A DNA stretch of 64,000 nt from Alliaria petiolata (GCA_020283515.1 JAHZTW010000002.1:42494950-42558949), one strand, 5' to 3'; positions 46,174 to 58,750 are shown, counted from the stretch's first letter. Notes: generated by a model from the sequence alone, not told the origin. Numbers and translations are program-made.

Positions 46174-46617
46174 ATGGACAAGATCAGATCGTTAGTTGTT
46201 GTTAGCGCCATCACAATAATTTTGTTTTTGGTCATTGCAGGTTAGTCAAGCAGTCACATTATTATTATTTGATTTTCATTTTCTTATATAACTTATTCTC
46301 AGTTTTTCTAAATACTTTCCTATATATGTACATCAAAGCTTATTTTTCTTACATTCAACATTAGCTAAAAGCATACCTATTATTTTATCTCTTGTTTATT
46401 TGATTTCTAACTATCTTTATACTTAGCAGAACAAGCAAGCGCGACCGGTGCTGAACTTTTCTGTTTTGGACCGTGTCCTGACGATTGCAAACAACTTTGC
46501 AAGTCGAAAGGTTATAGTGATGGATTATGTGAAGATTTTAGAGGCAAAAAGGATTGTTGTTGCACGCCATCAAAGAAGCAAATCTTTGAACAAACAACAT
46601 CGCAACTGAACAACTAA
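46174..46617 (+). CDS. Defensin-like secreted Cys-rich protein 1 (DEFL)
   Basis: Two exons, 46174-46240 and 46430-46617 (84 aa), with the intron near the signal peptide end, as usual for plant DEFL genes. The signal peptide is MDKIRSLVVVSAITIILFLV followed by IAEQASA. The mature part has eight cysteines: FCFGPCPDDCKQLC, then GLC, then DCCC. The CCC cluster and spacing place it with low-molecular-weight Cys-rich (LCR/DEFL) peptides, which act in defence or in reproduction; which one cannot be told. It is a paralogue of the gene at 48713-49078. It is too small to stand out as an open frame without splicing. Confidence 0.85.
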
Positions 46618-47392
46618 ATGTTTTTTTGACATCGTCTTTAATTTGTATGGTCACTAAACAAGAAATTCAAATATAATAAAATAATATTTTTAAGAGCTTA
46701 TAGGATATTGCTTCTTTTTTGTTTTCCACGTATCTTTGAGATAATAACAGGTGAGAAGAATGGTATTAGTGACAGTTTATTAGATCAAATCGCATTCACG
46801 TCGCGTATTAGCATTTAGCTCACAATAGTTAGTATATTATGAAATGAACGTTGATTTATAAAATATTTCAAACAAATCACATCATTCTCCTTTCTCATAA
46901 CTCAACATTGAACTTATGAGCACTCCCAATACACATAAAACCTTTTTAATCAACATTAGAAGAATATGTTTGTGTTGATTAACCCGGCAAAGGACACAAA
47001 CATATCGTGGCTACTTACACTTATAGCCACTTATATTAATCTTCAGGACGATCACAACAGTTAGTTTTATACGTAACGCAAAGACTTATGACGGACAGTT
47101 TCGTATACACCATATTTACGATTGGATAAATATCAGACAAGTTGATTAAGGGTGATTTTATATAATTGGGGGAAATGTCGATTTTACTCTTGATTTTGGT
47201 CTATTCTGTAATTTATAGATAACACGGGGTTTATGTCAGAACACTTGACATCATTCAGGAAAAAACTGCAATATCACTAAAATCATTTTCATCTGATTGA
47301 TAAGATTGACACCGTTTAGGCGTTTACGTTTGTTCTTTGCTCCGATGTTCGCGATCTGTAAACGCCGTCACAAGACACAATAGGGTAAACGA
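46618..47392. other. Intergenic region before cofactor C
   Basis: AT-rich 3' flank of the defensin-like gene and promoter of the cofactor C gene. Nothing else recognised. Confidence 0.5.
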
Positions 47393-48436
47393 ATGGAAGA
47401 CGACGATCGGAGCCACGAAGGGCCCGCTTCCAAAAACCTAGACCAGGCATTGCGGAGGAAGCACCATGACATGCTTGAACGCCTATCTGCTCGCCACCAA
47501 ACTAGAAAATCCGATTCACCTGACTCTTCTTCTTCGTCTTCCACCTTCGAATCGACCTCCTCGTTCCTCGGCCGTTTCGCCGATTCCAAGCGATTGATCG
47601 AGTCTCGAATCGGCGAGTTACGACTCGCCTCCTCCTCCGAGGATCCTTCCAAGATCAAGTCAGGTCTCGCCGAGATCTCATCGGCGATTGACAATCTCGA
47701 GAAGCTTGTCGCTGCGAACTCCTATTTCCTTCCTTCCTACGAGGTTCGATCCTCTCTCAAAGCCGTATCAGATCTCAAACAGAGTCTCGATAGCCTCTCC
47801 GGCGAGTTAGTTCCGAAGAAGAAATTCTCGTTCAAGAGCAAACCGTCTTCTACAAAGCCGGAATCCAAACTCCCCGAGATCCAGAAACCCGATTTCGTTT
47901 CACCTCCGAAAGCCCCCGTTCGCGATTCTCCGGGATTCAGGAACAAGCACGGAGAGACTCTGGTGAAAAGTTTCAAAAAAGGCTCGTCGATCGGAGAATT
48001 CACATTGTCCGATCTTGATTCCTGTCAAGTAAAACTGACCGGGACTGTCAACGCTCTCTTCCTTCACCGATTGAAGAACTGCAAAGTCTACACAGGTCCA
48101 GTGATTGGCTCAGTTCTGATCGACGACGTGGAGGATTGTGTTCTTGTGCTTGCCTCGCATCAGATCAGAATCCATTGCGCCAGGAAGAGTGATTTCTACC
48201 TGAGAGTGAGGAGTCGTCCCATAATCGAAGACAGCAATGGAGTCAGATTCGCGCCTTACTGTTTGGATTACGAAGGGATCGACCAAGACTTGAAGACGGC
48301 GGGTTTGGAGGAGGAGACCAAGAGCTGGGCCAATGTCGATGATTTCTTGTGGCTGAGAGCCGTACAGTCGCCTAACTGGTCCGTTTTGCCGGAAGAAGAA
48401 AGGCTTTCTTCGGTTTCGATTTCCGGCGATTCTTAG
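47393..48436 (+). CDS. POR: Tubulin-folding cofactor C (PORCINO)
   Basis: Intron-less 347-aa protein. The N-terminal part (about 1-135) is helical and charged (DQALRRKHHDMLERLSARHQ, EISSAIDNLEKLV), as in the spectrin-like tubulin-binding part. A Ser/Lys/Pro linker follows. The C-CAP/cofactor C domain is about 180-325, with SDLDSCQVKLTGTVNALFLH, VLIDDVEDCVLVLASHQIRI and FYLRVRSRPIIED. Arg259 in HQIRIH corresponds to the catalytic arginine finger that drives GTP hydrolysis by beta-tubulin in the cofactor complex. In A. thaliana, loss of PORCINO gives embryos without microtubules. The start is the first ATG, MEDDDRSHEG. Confidence 0.93.
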   Translation: MEDDDRSHEGPASKNLDQALRRKHHDMLERLSARHQTRKSDSPDSSSSSSTFESTSSFLGRFADSKRLIESRIGELRLASSSEDPSKIKSGLAEISSAIDNLEKLVAANSYFLPSYEVRSSLKAVSDLKQSLDSLSGELVPKKKFSFKSKPSSTKPESKLPEIQKPDFVSPPKAPVRDSPGFRNKHGETLVKSFKKGSSIGEFTLSDLDSCQVKLTGTVNALFLHRLKNCKVYTGPVIGSVLIDDVEDCVLVLASHQIRIHCARKSDFYLRVRSRPIIEDSNGVRFAPYCLDYEGIDQDLKTAGLEEETKSWANVDDFLWLRAVQSPNWSVLPEEERLSSVSISGDS

Positions 48437-48712
48437 ATCAAATCGTCATCATATACCAGTTACTTCAAGCTTGAGTCATTTCTGAGAGACATCTCCGAAG
48501 AAGCAGCTTTTGTCTTATGTATTAAAGTGAGATTAGATTTTTGATTGTGTTTGACGTCAATGGCTTAGAATCATTGGAGAATATTAAGCTCAGAAATCAA
48601 TTTAACTTGCTTGCTTCATGATACTTAAAAAGAAGAAAAGGGGGATATTTTATTATTTCTCAGCACAATTTTTTTTTTTTTTTTTTGGAGTTCTTATTAG
48701 TGATCATACAAA
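48437..48712. other. Tail-to-tail spacer of cofactor C and defensin-like gene 2
   Basis: Short 3' flanks with a T run at about 48669-48686. No feature beyond that. Confidence 0.5.
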
Positions 48713-49078
48713 TTATTTGGAGTTGTTGTTCAATTGAGCAGATTTGTCCTTTGGTGGTCTGCAGCAACAACCCGACTGGCCTCTGAAAGATCCACAAAAC
48801 CAGTCCCCTTTATAACCATTCCTCTTGCAAGTCCTGTCGCAATGGTTAGTGCACGGTCCATAACAGTCGGCATCAACATCAATCGCGTTCGCTTGTTCTG
48901 TGAAATTATTGAAGTTAGTTAAAAAAAAAATGTAATGTGCAAAGCCTTCAACATAGTTCAAAAATTGATTACAAAAGGTTAAAATACTAGTAATGAAAAT
49001 GGTTGATTAACCTGCAATGACTAACAACAAAATTATTGTGATGGTACTAGCAACATCTAGGAATCTGATCCTGTTCAT
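48713..49078 (-). CDS. Defensin-like secreted Cys-rich protein 2 (DEFL)
   Basis: Two exons on the minus strand, 49012-49078 and 48713-48897 (83 aa). Exon 1 is exactly as long as in the paralogue at 46174 (67 bp) and the intron falls at the same place. The signal peptide MNRIRFLDVASTITIILLLV is followed by IAEQANAIDVDA. The mature part has the same eight-Cys plan: DCYGPCTNHCDRTC, then WFC, then GCCC. The gene is inverted relative to copy 1. Mature-chain residues between cysteines differ strongly, while the signal peptide and cysteines are kept, the usual picture of fast DEFL evolution. Confidence 0.88.
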
Positions 49079-49778
49079 TTTTTATTTTTTTGGGACTGTA
49101 TGTGTAACTTCTTGTAAATGTTATCTTTATGATGTTGATGAATTTTGTTGAGATCTAATAGGTCTTTATATAGTTAATTGGTGATATAAATTCCTAAGTA
49201 AGATAAAAGATTTTTTTGAAAATTTGACTACAGATATTAAATTTGACTACAGAAAATTAGTAGGAAATCTTCAAGATCCTAAAATATGATTAAAAAATCC
49301 TTATTAGTTTATTTTTTTCTTTAAAAAGAAATTTAGGCAAATTAGCCTAAAATTTAAAATAAGTTATTGGAGTTGAATTACACAGTCACACTCTTGTTGG
49401 TATCGCAGAATATCTTGAATATGTTACAGCAATGGATGAACCTGCGTACTATTGGGCTACAAATAATTTATGGATAACTAGGCCCAATATAAATATCAAG
49501 CCCAAATGTGGAAAGCTCAAAGCAAATGATGGATCATGGAAATATGGAACCGCCTGCTTTGACTTCTTATTATATTCCATTTTTCTTCTTCCCTAATAAA
49601 AACAAATATTAGGAGAATTGATGCAAACAAGCAATCAAACAAGTACTGCAGTTGAAAAGTGTTGAATATGATTTTACAATATATTGTCTTAACTCTAAAT
49701 TCTCTTCATATACACAGTCAAACAAATTTATTTGAACAAGAAGCAAATTTCTAACAATAAAATAGCATAGTAGGAGGA

Positions 49779-49811
<33 letters not shown>

Positions 49812-50341
49812 GAAAAGAAAATATATAAATAGTATATATATAGCTTATATAAATCACATGGTTTCTGAATGGGGTATTGGTAGGTTGGTAGATGGGAAAA
49901 AAAAATCATAATCATTTCCCAAAAGATTGGTCTCCAACAGTGACACATGCACACACACCAAAAACCACTATACTTTTTATTATATAAAAAAAAATCAATA
50001 TAATAAATCTTTTACTAACAAGTAATTCTAGTTATTAGCTCTGATTAGTAAAATTTTGGGATTTTTTTAATGAGGGTCTTGATTCCTAAGTCTTTGATGA
50101 AGGAATATGGTCATGTGTTTTTTGTGGAGGAAATAGATTGTTGGTACCATTAATCTCCTTCTCACCAGTTTTCTTCCTCTTAAAGTCTCTTTCTCTCTTT
50201 ATATATATAATTTCAAATAATCCCTCTCATTGTATATAAAACAGATTTATTTGTACAATCGATTTTGTCAAATTACACAAAACTGTCAATCCCAACGCCG
50301 TCTGGGGGCTCTGTGATTTTCCTTAACAGTCATCAAATTCA
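49079..50341. other. Divergent intergenic region, defensin-like gene 2 to APS kinase
   Basis: The TATA box of the minus-strand defensin-like gene is at 49165-49172 (TTTATATA read on plus), followed on minus by GACCT...TCAACAAA as in the other copy. An AAT microsatellite is at 49781-49812. The right end is the promoter of the APS kinase gene, with TATATATATA near 50200. No gene seen between. Confidence 0.6.
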
Positions 50342-52236
50342 ATGGAAGGATTAGCTATCAGAGCATCGCGACCGTCGATCTTCTGCTCTCTTCCAGGTCT
50401 CGGCGGCGATTCTCAGCGACGACCTCTTAGCGACGGTTTCCTTAGGCTGCCGGCGTCATCGAATGCGGCGGATAACCCAAAATTAGTCGCGAATTCTGCT
50501 TCTTTTCATCCAGTCTCCGCCGTCAATGTCTCTGCTCAAGCTTCCCTCACCGCCGATTTTCCCGCCCTTTCAGGTTCTCCATCTTTCTCTCTTTCGTCAT
50601 ATAGCAGATTCTTACAATCTTTCGTGGGAAATTATTAACAAATAGTAAAAAAAAAAATTAAAAAAAAAACAATTTTTCGGTGATTTGGGTTTTGCGATTT
50701 TCTATGATTCTTAATAAAATTATCATGAACCGTTGCTTGAAATATCACTAAAAGGTACAAACCTTAAGGAAAATCGTCACTTTACAAGTTTGGGTTGAAG
50801 CTTCTCCTCAGATTGTCTCAGACCTAAGCAGTCTTTTTCTGAAGATTTCGAATATTGATCTGTTTTGGGCAGAGATGAATCTAAAAGAGAAAAGAATCAA
50901 CGGAGAAGAGAAGCCAGAGAACATCGTGTGGCACGAGAGTTCCATTTGCAGATGCGATCGACAACAACTTCTTCAACAAAAGGGTTGTGTCGTTTGGATC
51001 ACTGGTCTCAGCGGTTCAGGTTTCTACAATTAAACATTCGTCCTCTGTTTACAAAAAACGCAACAGTTGCTTTTGCGTTGGCGGTAACTCATGGTTATGT
51101 ATTTTCTTCTGATTCAGGGAAAAGCACTGTTGCTTGTGCGCTAAGTAAAGCATTGTTTGAAAGAGGCAAACTTACTTACGCACTCGACGGCGACAATGTA
51201 CGCCACGGCCTTAACCGGGACCTCACTTTCAAAGCAGAGGACCGTACCGAAAACATACGCAGGATCGGTACATTTTAAGAAGCTACACAAATAACGAATC
51301 ATATGTTTAGTTGGTTTAAGTAATGATGAATGATGATGAATTTCAGGTGAGGTGGCTAAGCTGTTTGCTGATGTGGGAGTCATTTGTATAGCAAGTTTGA
51401 TTTCTCCGTACCGGAGAGACAGAGACGCGTGCCGCTCGCTGTTACCGGAAGGCGATTTCGTGGAGGTACGTTAACGTTTATTGTTTATTCATTTGAATTC
51501 GTAATAATAAATGCTACTAGTACATTGATTATTGTGAATGTTTAAATTTTCCTAGGTTTTCATGGACGTTCCTCTCTCTGTGTGCGAGTCCAGAGATCCA
51601 AAGGGGTTGTACAAGCTCGCACGTGCCGGCAAAATCAAAGGTAATACTTATTGCTTTTCAAAAACGTTGACTTTGACTTGCTGACATTTGAACTTGAAGT
51701 CAGAAAAACAATCTATAATATACGGAACGGAATCTTGCATTGAAACTTCTACTTGAATTTGTGTTGTTGCTATGGTAAGTTTGAGACTATTTTGTGCTGA
51801 AATATTATATGGTTTCAGTTGTAAAATATTAACAAACACTAAATTTGTGTGAGTAACCCTAAACATATGCTTATAATTAGGAACTATGCCTAAAATATGT
51901 TAGTAGTCTTTTTTTATCAAGTACTTTTCAACGTTATTAAAAGATAGATATATATATCTTAGCGTCGATTTTTTCTTTATCCAGGCTTCACTGGAATCGA
52001 CGACCCTTATGAGCCACCATTGAATTGCGAGGTTCGTATATATGTTTATTCAATAATGTAGTTGAAGAATTCGATACGTAAAATTCTAATATAATAATGA
52101 TATGCGTTTATGTATATTTAATTACGTTTTGCAGGTAGTGTTGAAACACACAGGAGACGACGTTTCTTGTTCGCCACATCAGATGGCTGAGAACATCATC
52201 TCTTACCTGCAAAGCAAAGGTTACCTTGAGGGCTAA
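50342..52236 (+). CDS. AKN2: Adenosine-5'-phosphosulfate kinase 2, plastidial (APK2)
   Basis: Seven exons: 50342-50573, 50873-51019, 51118-51267, 51347-51465, 51556-51640, 51985-52031, 52135-52236; phases agree and give 293 aa, the A. thaliana length. An N-terminal Ser/Ala-rich transit peptide is about 1-77. The P-loop GLSGSGKS is at 122-129; LDGDNVRHGLNRDLTF and RTENIRRIGEVAKLF bind APS/ATP; FVEVFMDVPLSVCESRDPKG and KGFTGIDDPYE are the standard core. It makes PAPS from APS and ATP. PAPS is the sulfate donor for glucosinolate sulfotransferases. It lies upstream of CYP79B2 on the same strand. Confidence 0.96.
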
Positions 52237-52884
52237 GTCAAATTTGGAGAATCAAAGACAAAAAAACCCCAACTTAATTCATAAATGGTTAAATGATTGC
52301 TCTCTCTCTGGTTCACTCAGAAGCTTGAGACCAGATACGACGTTGTCTCGCTTCGTCATATATACTATCATTTGTTCTTGAACTGTTTTAAACTCGGAAT
52401 CGAGAGGAATGGAAAATATTTTTATTTTTTATTTCTAATTAGCATTTAGTTAGTTAAAGAGTTGCTTTTTGCTTAATGTTGTTATCGTCTGTGTTGTATA
52501 ATGTATAATAAAATGAACTTCGTTGTATTTAATTGGTCTTAGTTTCCTAATTAAAATATGTGATTTGAACACGCCGTTGATCCACACGTACGACAAGCTT
52601 AAAGCTTTAGTTAGTTGAAGTTTGATAGTTCCCAATTCTTAATATATTTTTTTTATAACCTTGAATTGAATGATCCGTGCCGTAGAGTGATTAGACCAGT
52701 TGAGAAGGCTTGTCCACCCGTTTTTCAGTTTTTTTTTTTTTTTTTTTTTGAACCATACCGGGTTTTAATTTCGGTTGCGTCGGACTTCAATGCCCCAACC
52801 GTGGTAATTCTTAATAATTTATATTTTCGAATTGTATATATATTATTCATCATATATAAGATATATGGTAATTCTTAATTATTA

Positions 52885-53650
52885 CATTTTTTTTTTTGAG
52901 GACGATTATTATACATTTTTTTGTAAGACAGTTTACTACTCTTGACTCGCGAAGTGTATATATTAACTCAGCTAGTGTGGCAATTTAGACCCCCGTTTTG
53001 TGAATATGAAATTATGAATACCAGGGAAATGTAAATATTCATTAAAAGAAATTCAACGTAAAGTATTCATCATATGTAATATTAAAATGGTATATATTTT
53101 TTAAAAAAAGATATATGCATGCGTTATTCATATTAACTAGATCGAACTAAAGATGATGGCATTGATTGACTTTTTCGTGTGTGTTATTTAGGTTTATTCT
53201 AGGGATATCAAAACATTATTTTTTTTCATTCAACACAAATTTTCATTTACTAAATAATTTACATTACAGCTATATATGTGAGTATTCTTTGGAACTAGCA
53301 TATTATATTAGACGTGAGTGTCATGCTTAGATTCATAGAGGTTTAAGGTAATTCTTTAAAACGTGGTCTTTGTTACTAGCTACTTCCAAATATACAAATT
53401 AATAATAATAAAAACCATTAAATATAAAAGATTTAAAATACAATTTTGATTTATTTTTTATTAGATCGTTCACCAAATTCACATATTTGAATTCCCTAAC
53501 CAATTTATTCTTTATATCAAATCTAAATGCATAACCCTGATTTTGAAATAATTGTGACCCTTTGATTTTTTTTTTTTTTTTTTTTTTTGAGGAAGGTTAT
53601 TACATTTTTTTTGTAAGACAGTTTACCACTCTTGACTCGCAAAGTGTACA
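52885..53650. repeat. Direct repeat pair of about 70 bp, possible transposon remnant
   Basis: A T run then GAGGA, then TTTTTTGTAAGACAGTTTAC and CTCTTGACTCGC occur at about 52885-52958 and again at 53568-53650. In the second copy the TTTTTTTGTAAGACGGTTTA part is partly repeated at about 53659-53681. It may mark ends of a degraded element. Confidence 0.65.
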
Positions 53651-56600
53651 GCTTATTACGTTTTTTTGTAAGACGGTTTACCCCATCATTCACATTGTAC
53701 ATTTCCAACACAGACACGGCTCTGTTAGCTAGGCGTTAACAAGAAAACAAAAAAACTAGCATCTTTAGGTCCACAAGTTTGGGTTCGAATCATGAAAATC
53801 TTGTTTGGAGATTGACAGAACAATGAATCGAAGTGACCAGAAAATTTTGTTTGTAAATAAACTCAATATATGGTGCAGTTTGTGAAAATTGACAGGTGAG
53901 ATTTGACGGATGGCGCACGTTTTTTAAAAAAATAATTCCTGCATGCATTTACACACGTATGAAATAACTACCTTGGTAGTTGGCAAGAACCTGGCAAAAA
54001 TAATCCACGTGATTTAGGTTTGATTAACTTTTTTGCCTATCACTATACAAACTGATACTTCAAGTTAGCTCTATTCATTCAAGTGGGTATAGTGGTGCTC
54101 TTCGCCTCTTCCTATAAAAATTATCAGGATAAACCGATAAAGTGTTGGATTGAAATTTAGAATACAATAATCCAATCTAAACTATTCATGGAAATAATTC
54201 GATCAAACCTTAGAAATTCGTGCTCGAGTCCAAAGTATTCCCAACTATATATGCCAATTAGTCTTGAAGTTACACTTTAAAATTCTGGAAAACAATTAAA
54301 CATTTCGACAGGCCAGTGGTTATACTCGATAATATTAAATATGGTTTAGGGGTCAGCTTAATACACAGAATTTCTATAGCGAATAATATAATTGGAGTTT
54401 AGCTTGTTTTCAGTTATTGTTGCACAACCTTATATATTGCTTATGGCTGTGACCACTCGACATTTAGCTTTAGTTTTTCATTTTTAAAATAATAGGAGTT
54501 AATGTTGGTAATATAATTAGATCAATCTATTGATTATATTATTAAAATATGTGAACGGGTTAATGTATACAAGTAAAACCTGTGATTAAATTCTTGAATT
54601 TTTTCAGGCTATAAAAGAAACAGATGGGTATTCGTATCATAGACCACGTGTATACTATCTTGAAAACTTAGGTAAAGTTGGTAGGTACTTAAAGGGCATA
54701 AAAGGAGTTACTAATATAACTAAAGTTGTTATTTTTTTGTTTTTTTTTTCGCTGAAACCTAAGTTGTTATTGCTTTTGTTACTATATTGTCTTGTTAATA
54801 ATTAATAAACCAGTTCCTGTTGTATGGTTTTAAACCCTTTTTTTTTTGTCTTTTTCAAAAAACTTTATGACCAATTATTTTTTCAACAGTTTCTACTGAC
54901 ATTTAGTAGAAGTATGATATAAAGAAGAAGAATAACTCAAAATACAATGTATATATTTTACTTCCAAAATTACCATAAGTTTTAGGAAATCTTTTTAAAT
55001 TTTTAAAAACCTTTCGTATGATTAATTTATAAAAGTTTAAGAAAACTTCAGAAATATTTTGTGATATTTTGGAAAAACAATGTGGCAAAAAATGATTTCT
55101 TGTATATAGAAAACAAAATACCCATAACATGCATGCATGGCTAAAAAAAATGCCCAATCAATGCAATCATTCAGATACGATATGTATGCATGTATGTAAG
55201 AAGTGAAATTTTTGTTAAAAGAACATATACGATATATATATACAGTTTATAGCGATCTATCAAAGTATAAATATACTTATTTTCTTTGTTGAAGATATCA
55301 ATGTATACGGTATACATGCATGATTGCATGCCACTTGTCAAGTCAGTAATCCGGCTACGGATTAAACCATGATTCATTTGAATGACTCACTGATGAAAAA
55401 TTTATTAATCATGAGTAAAATAGCATTCTCTAACTCTTAATTATGTTAACTGATCTAGTGATCTTAATACCACCATGAGATTTTAATCTTTCCGTCGAGA
55501 TTCCGATCTCTATACAAACAAATACACATGGTTTCATTCACGCAAGAGACAAGAACATGTGGATAATATATATATATATATATAATAAGCCAAAAATGAT
55601 TGAATTTATTAAAACTAAGAAGAATACGAAAAGGTAGCGGTCAGATTAAAAAAAAAAAAATTAAAACGAAAGAGTGGCGGTAAGTTTTGAACGAGTTCGA
55701 TCGTGCGATTTCTGACCTCATCATCAAAAGACAAGAAAATATATCATTTATCTTACTATATACTCTTTTAAGGTTGTTAAAAAGCCAAGCACGAAAGCCC
55801 AACAGATCTATTAGTTACTAATTTTGATTGTAGAACTCAGTGATTGATCTTTAAAGAACATTTTAAATTTGTTACAATGGATCCCACATAAGGGTCCGCG
55901 TTTAGCTATGGCCTAAATTTTGTTGATCCATTACAATTTACAAGTGTAAATAAATGACGTGAAGTACGTGTAACTTCTCCCTTGTTTCCAACTATCGGAG
56001 AAACATCTTCTGTTTGCCTGAATTAGAGGAAAAAAAGAATTGATTGAAGAACGAACACTTTCGTCTTGGTCACATCGGCAACAGTGGACCTTTAAACGGC
56101 GTCGCTAAATGGAAACCACTTGCGGGGACCAGAAATCACGAAATTATATTGACTAATTTAGTAAGCAACTTTGAATCTTCCCCACATTGACTCCAATTTT
56201 CACGAGGGTTTTTGGCAGGTGAACTCTACCCAAAACAAACAAATGGCCTTTTATTATTATTTTCGGCAATAATTATTCGTCCAAAAAAAAAACTCAAATT
56301 TTACACTATTTCAAATATACGTTACAAAACATTATCTAATTTGTGTTGCTTACATAAAGAAAAAAGAACGACACAAAATCATTTCTACTGAAGAAGAAAA
56401 ACAAAAATTTGGTTTCCGCTTAAAAAAAAAATATATCTAAAAATAACAATGATCGGATTTTGTTATGCGGGAAATACTTTGGGCAATGAAGATAATTAAT
56501 GTTATCATCCATATATTTTTCTTTATAACACCGGTAACAGCGGTTATATATATATATATATATAACTCCAAAAATTGACACTCAGATAAATCATAGGAAT

Positions 56601-56901
56601 AATATAGCTGTTAAGACTCTATTTGTTGTTTCTGCTGGTTTTTTTAAGTGCATATATAACACGAGGAATTTTGGCAGGTCACCAACAAAAAACAGTTAGA
56701 ATATTTAAAATTCCTATCCAATTTTTTTTTAATTTTATTAAACAAATAATATAGATATTTTGTAATAATGTTCAACAATGGTGGTAGTACTCAAGATGGA
56801 CCCGACCTACACATCCCTCCAACATTTTCCTCACTCCTTCGTCTTTCCAACACATAAGGGTATTATGGTCATTTCAAAGAAACCAACGACCGGTAAAATC
56901 A

Positions 56902-57001
56902 TATAAATAGGAAGGTGAGAGTCTCTTATCCATGCAGAGAAAACAAGAAACACAACAAACTTTGATTCTTCTTCCTTTCTCTCTCTCTCTCTCTCTCTCT
57001 T
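56902..57001 (+). promoter_or_regulatory. CYP79B2 TATA box and CT-rich leader
   Basis: TATAAATAG at 56902-56910 is followed about 70 bp later by a pure CT run (56979-57001) and then the start codon at 57018. The spacing fits a TATA box with a short leader. Confidence 0.65.
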
Positions 57002-57017
57002 TTCTCGACACAAAAAC

Positions 57018-58750
57018 ATGAACACTTTTACATCAAACTCTTCAGATCTCACTTCCACTACAACCGAAACGCCGTCGTTCACCAACATGTATCTCCTCAC
57101 AACACTTCAAGCCTTAGTGGCTATAACCTTAGTGATGATATTCAAGAGACTGGTCACTAATCCCGATAAAAAGAAACTGTCTCTCCCGCCGGGTCCCAGA
57201 GGATGGCCTATCATCGGAATGATTCCAGCGATGCTAAAGAGCCGTCCCGTTTTCCGGTGGCTCCATAGCATCATGAAGCAGCTAAACACAGAGATAGCTT
57301 GCGTCAGGCTAGGAAACACTCACGTGATCACCGTCACGTGCCCTAAGATAGCACGTGAGATACTCAAGCAACAAGACGCTCTCTTCGCCTCAAGACCTAT
57401 GACTTACGCACAGAAGGTCCTCTCTAACGGATACAAAACCTGCGTGATCACCCCGTTTGGTGAGCAATTCAAGAAAATGAGGAAAGTCGTGATGACAGAA
57501 CTCGTATGTCCGGCGAGACACAGGTGGCTTCATCAGAAGAGAGCGGAAGAAAACGATCACTTAACCGCTTGGCTATACAACATGGTTAAGAACTCGGGCT
57601 CGGTCGATTTCCGGTTCATGACTAGGCATTACTGTGGAAATGCCATCAAGAAGCTTATGTTCGGGACAAGAACGTTCTCTAAAAACACCGCACCGGACGG
57701 TGGGCCTACCGTTGAGGATGTAGAGCATATGGAAGCTATGTTTGAGGCATTAGGGTTTACGTTTGCCTTTTGTATCTCCGATTATCTGCCGATGCTCACT
57801 GGTCTTGATCTTAACGGTCACGAGAAGATCATGAGAGATTCAAGTGCGATTATGGATAAGTACCACGATCCGATCATCGACGAGAGGATCAAGATGTGGA
57901 GAGAAGGAAAGAGAACTCAAATCGAAGATTTTCTTGATATTTTCATCTCGATCAAGGACGAAGAAGGCAACCCGTTGCTTACCGCCGACGAAATCAAACC
58001 CACCATTAAGGTACTAATCACGTTACATTACATTTCGTTACATATATAACACAAGATTATAACACAAGATTATTAAGACCCGTAATTAATAAAAAAATGT
58101 TTATTTATGATCAATAGGAGCTTGTAATGGCGGCGCCAGACAATCCATCAAATGCTGTCGAATGGGCCATGGCGGAGATGGTGAACAAACCTGAGATTCT
58201 CCGTAAAGCAATGGAAGAAATCGACAGAGTCGTGGGAAAAGAAAGACTTGTCCAAGAATCCGACATCCCAAAACTAAACTACGTCAAAGCCATCCTCCGT
58301 GAAGCTTTCCGTCTCCATCCCGTCGCCGCCTTTAACCTCCCACACGTGGCACTTTCCGACACAACCGTCGCCGGATATCACATCCCCAAAGGAAGTCAAG
58401 TCCTTCTTAGCCGATATGGGCTGGGCCGTAACTCGAAAGTTTGGGCCGACCCACTTAGCTTTAAACCGGAGAGACATCTCAGCGAATGCTCCGAAGTTAC
58501 TTTGACGGAGAACGATCTCCGGTTTATCTCTTTTAGTACCGGAAAAAGAGGTTGTGCTGCTCCGGCGTTAGGTACGGCGTTGACCACGATGATGCTCGCG
58601 AGACTTCTTCAAGGTTTCACTTGGAAGTTACCGGAGAATGAGACACGTGTCGAGCTTATGGAGTCTAGTCATGATATGTTTTTGGCTAAACCGTTGGTTA
58701 TGGTCGGTGAGCCGAGATTAGCGGAGCATCTTTACCCGACGGTGAAGTGA
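57018..58750 (+). CDS. CYP79B2: Tryptophan N-monooxygenase CYP79B2
   Basis: Two exons, 57018-58010 and 58118-58750, giving 541 aa, the A. thaliana length. N-terminal membrane anchor at about 24-43 (MYLLTTLQALVAITLVMIFK); proline hinge PPGPRGWPIIG (57-67); K-helix EAFR (393-396); FKPERHL; heme ligand motif FSTGKRGCAA with Cys477. The A-type phase-0 intron is at the usual CYP79 position. It converts tryptophan to indole-3-acetaldoxime in the ER, feeding indole glucosinolates, camalexin and some auxin. MYB34/51/122 regulation is known for the family but I did not find a definite site. Start: first ATG after the CT leader. Confidence 0.96.

Larger units (their letters stand above)
52237..57017. 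other. 4.8-kb AT-rich intergenic region between APS kinase and CYP79B2
   Basis: No gene supported. It holds a direct repeat pair (52885-52958, 53568-53650), several T runs (52728-52749, 53566-53588), TA microsatellites (55567-55584, 56545-56564) and AT-rich sequence. The last part is the CYP79B2 promoter: TATAAATAG at 56902-56910 and a CT microsatellite (56979-57001) in the leader. A GGTTCGAATC box near 53783 lacks a matching partner and is not called. Confidence 0.6.

Noticed and set aside
53760..53800. Possible tRNA or SINE B box GGTTCGAATC
   Set aside because: No matching A box or cloverleaf arms at proper spacing were found.
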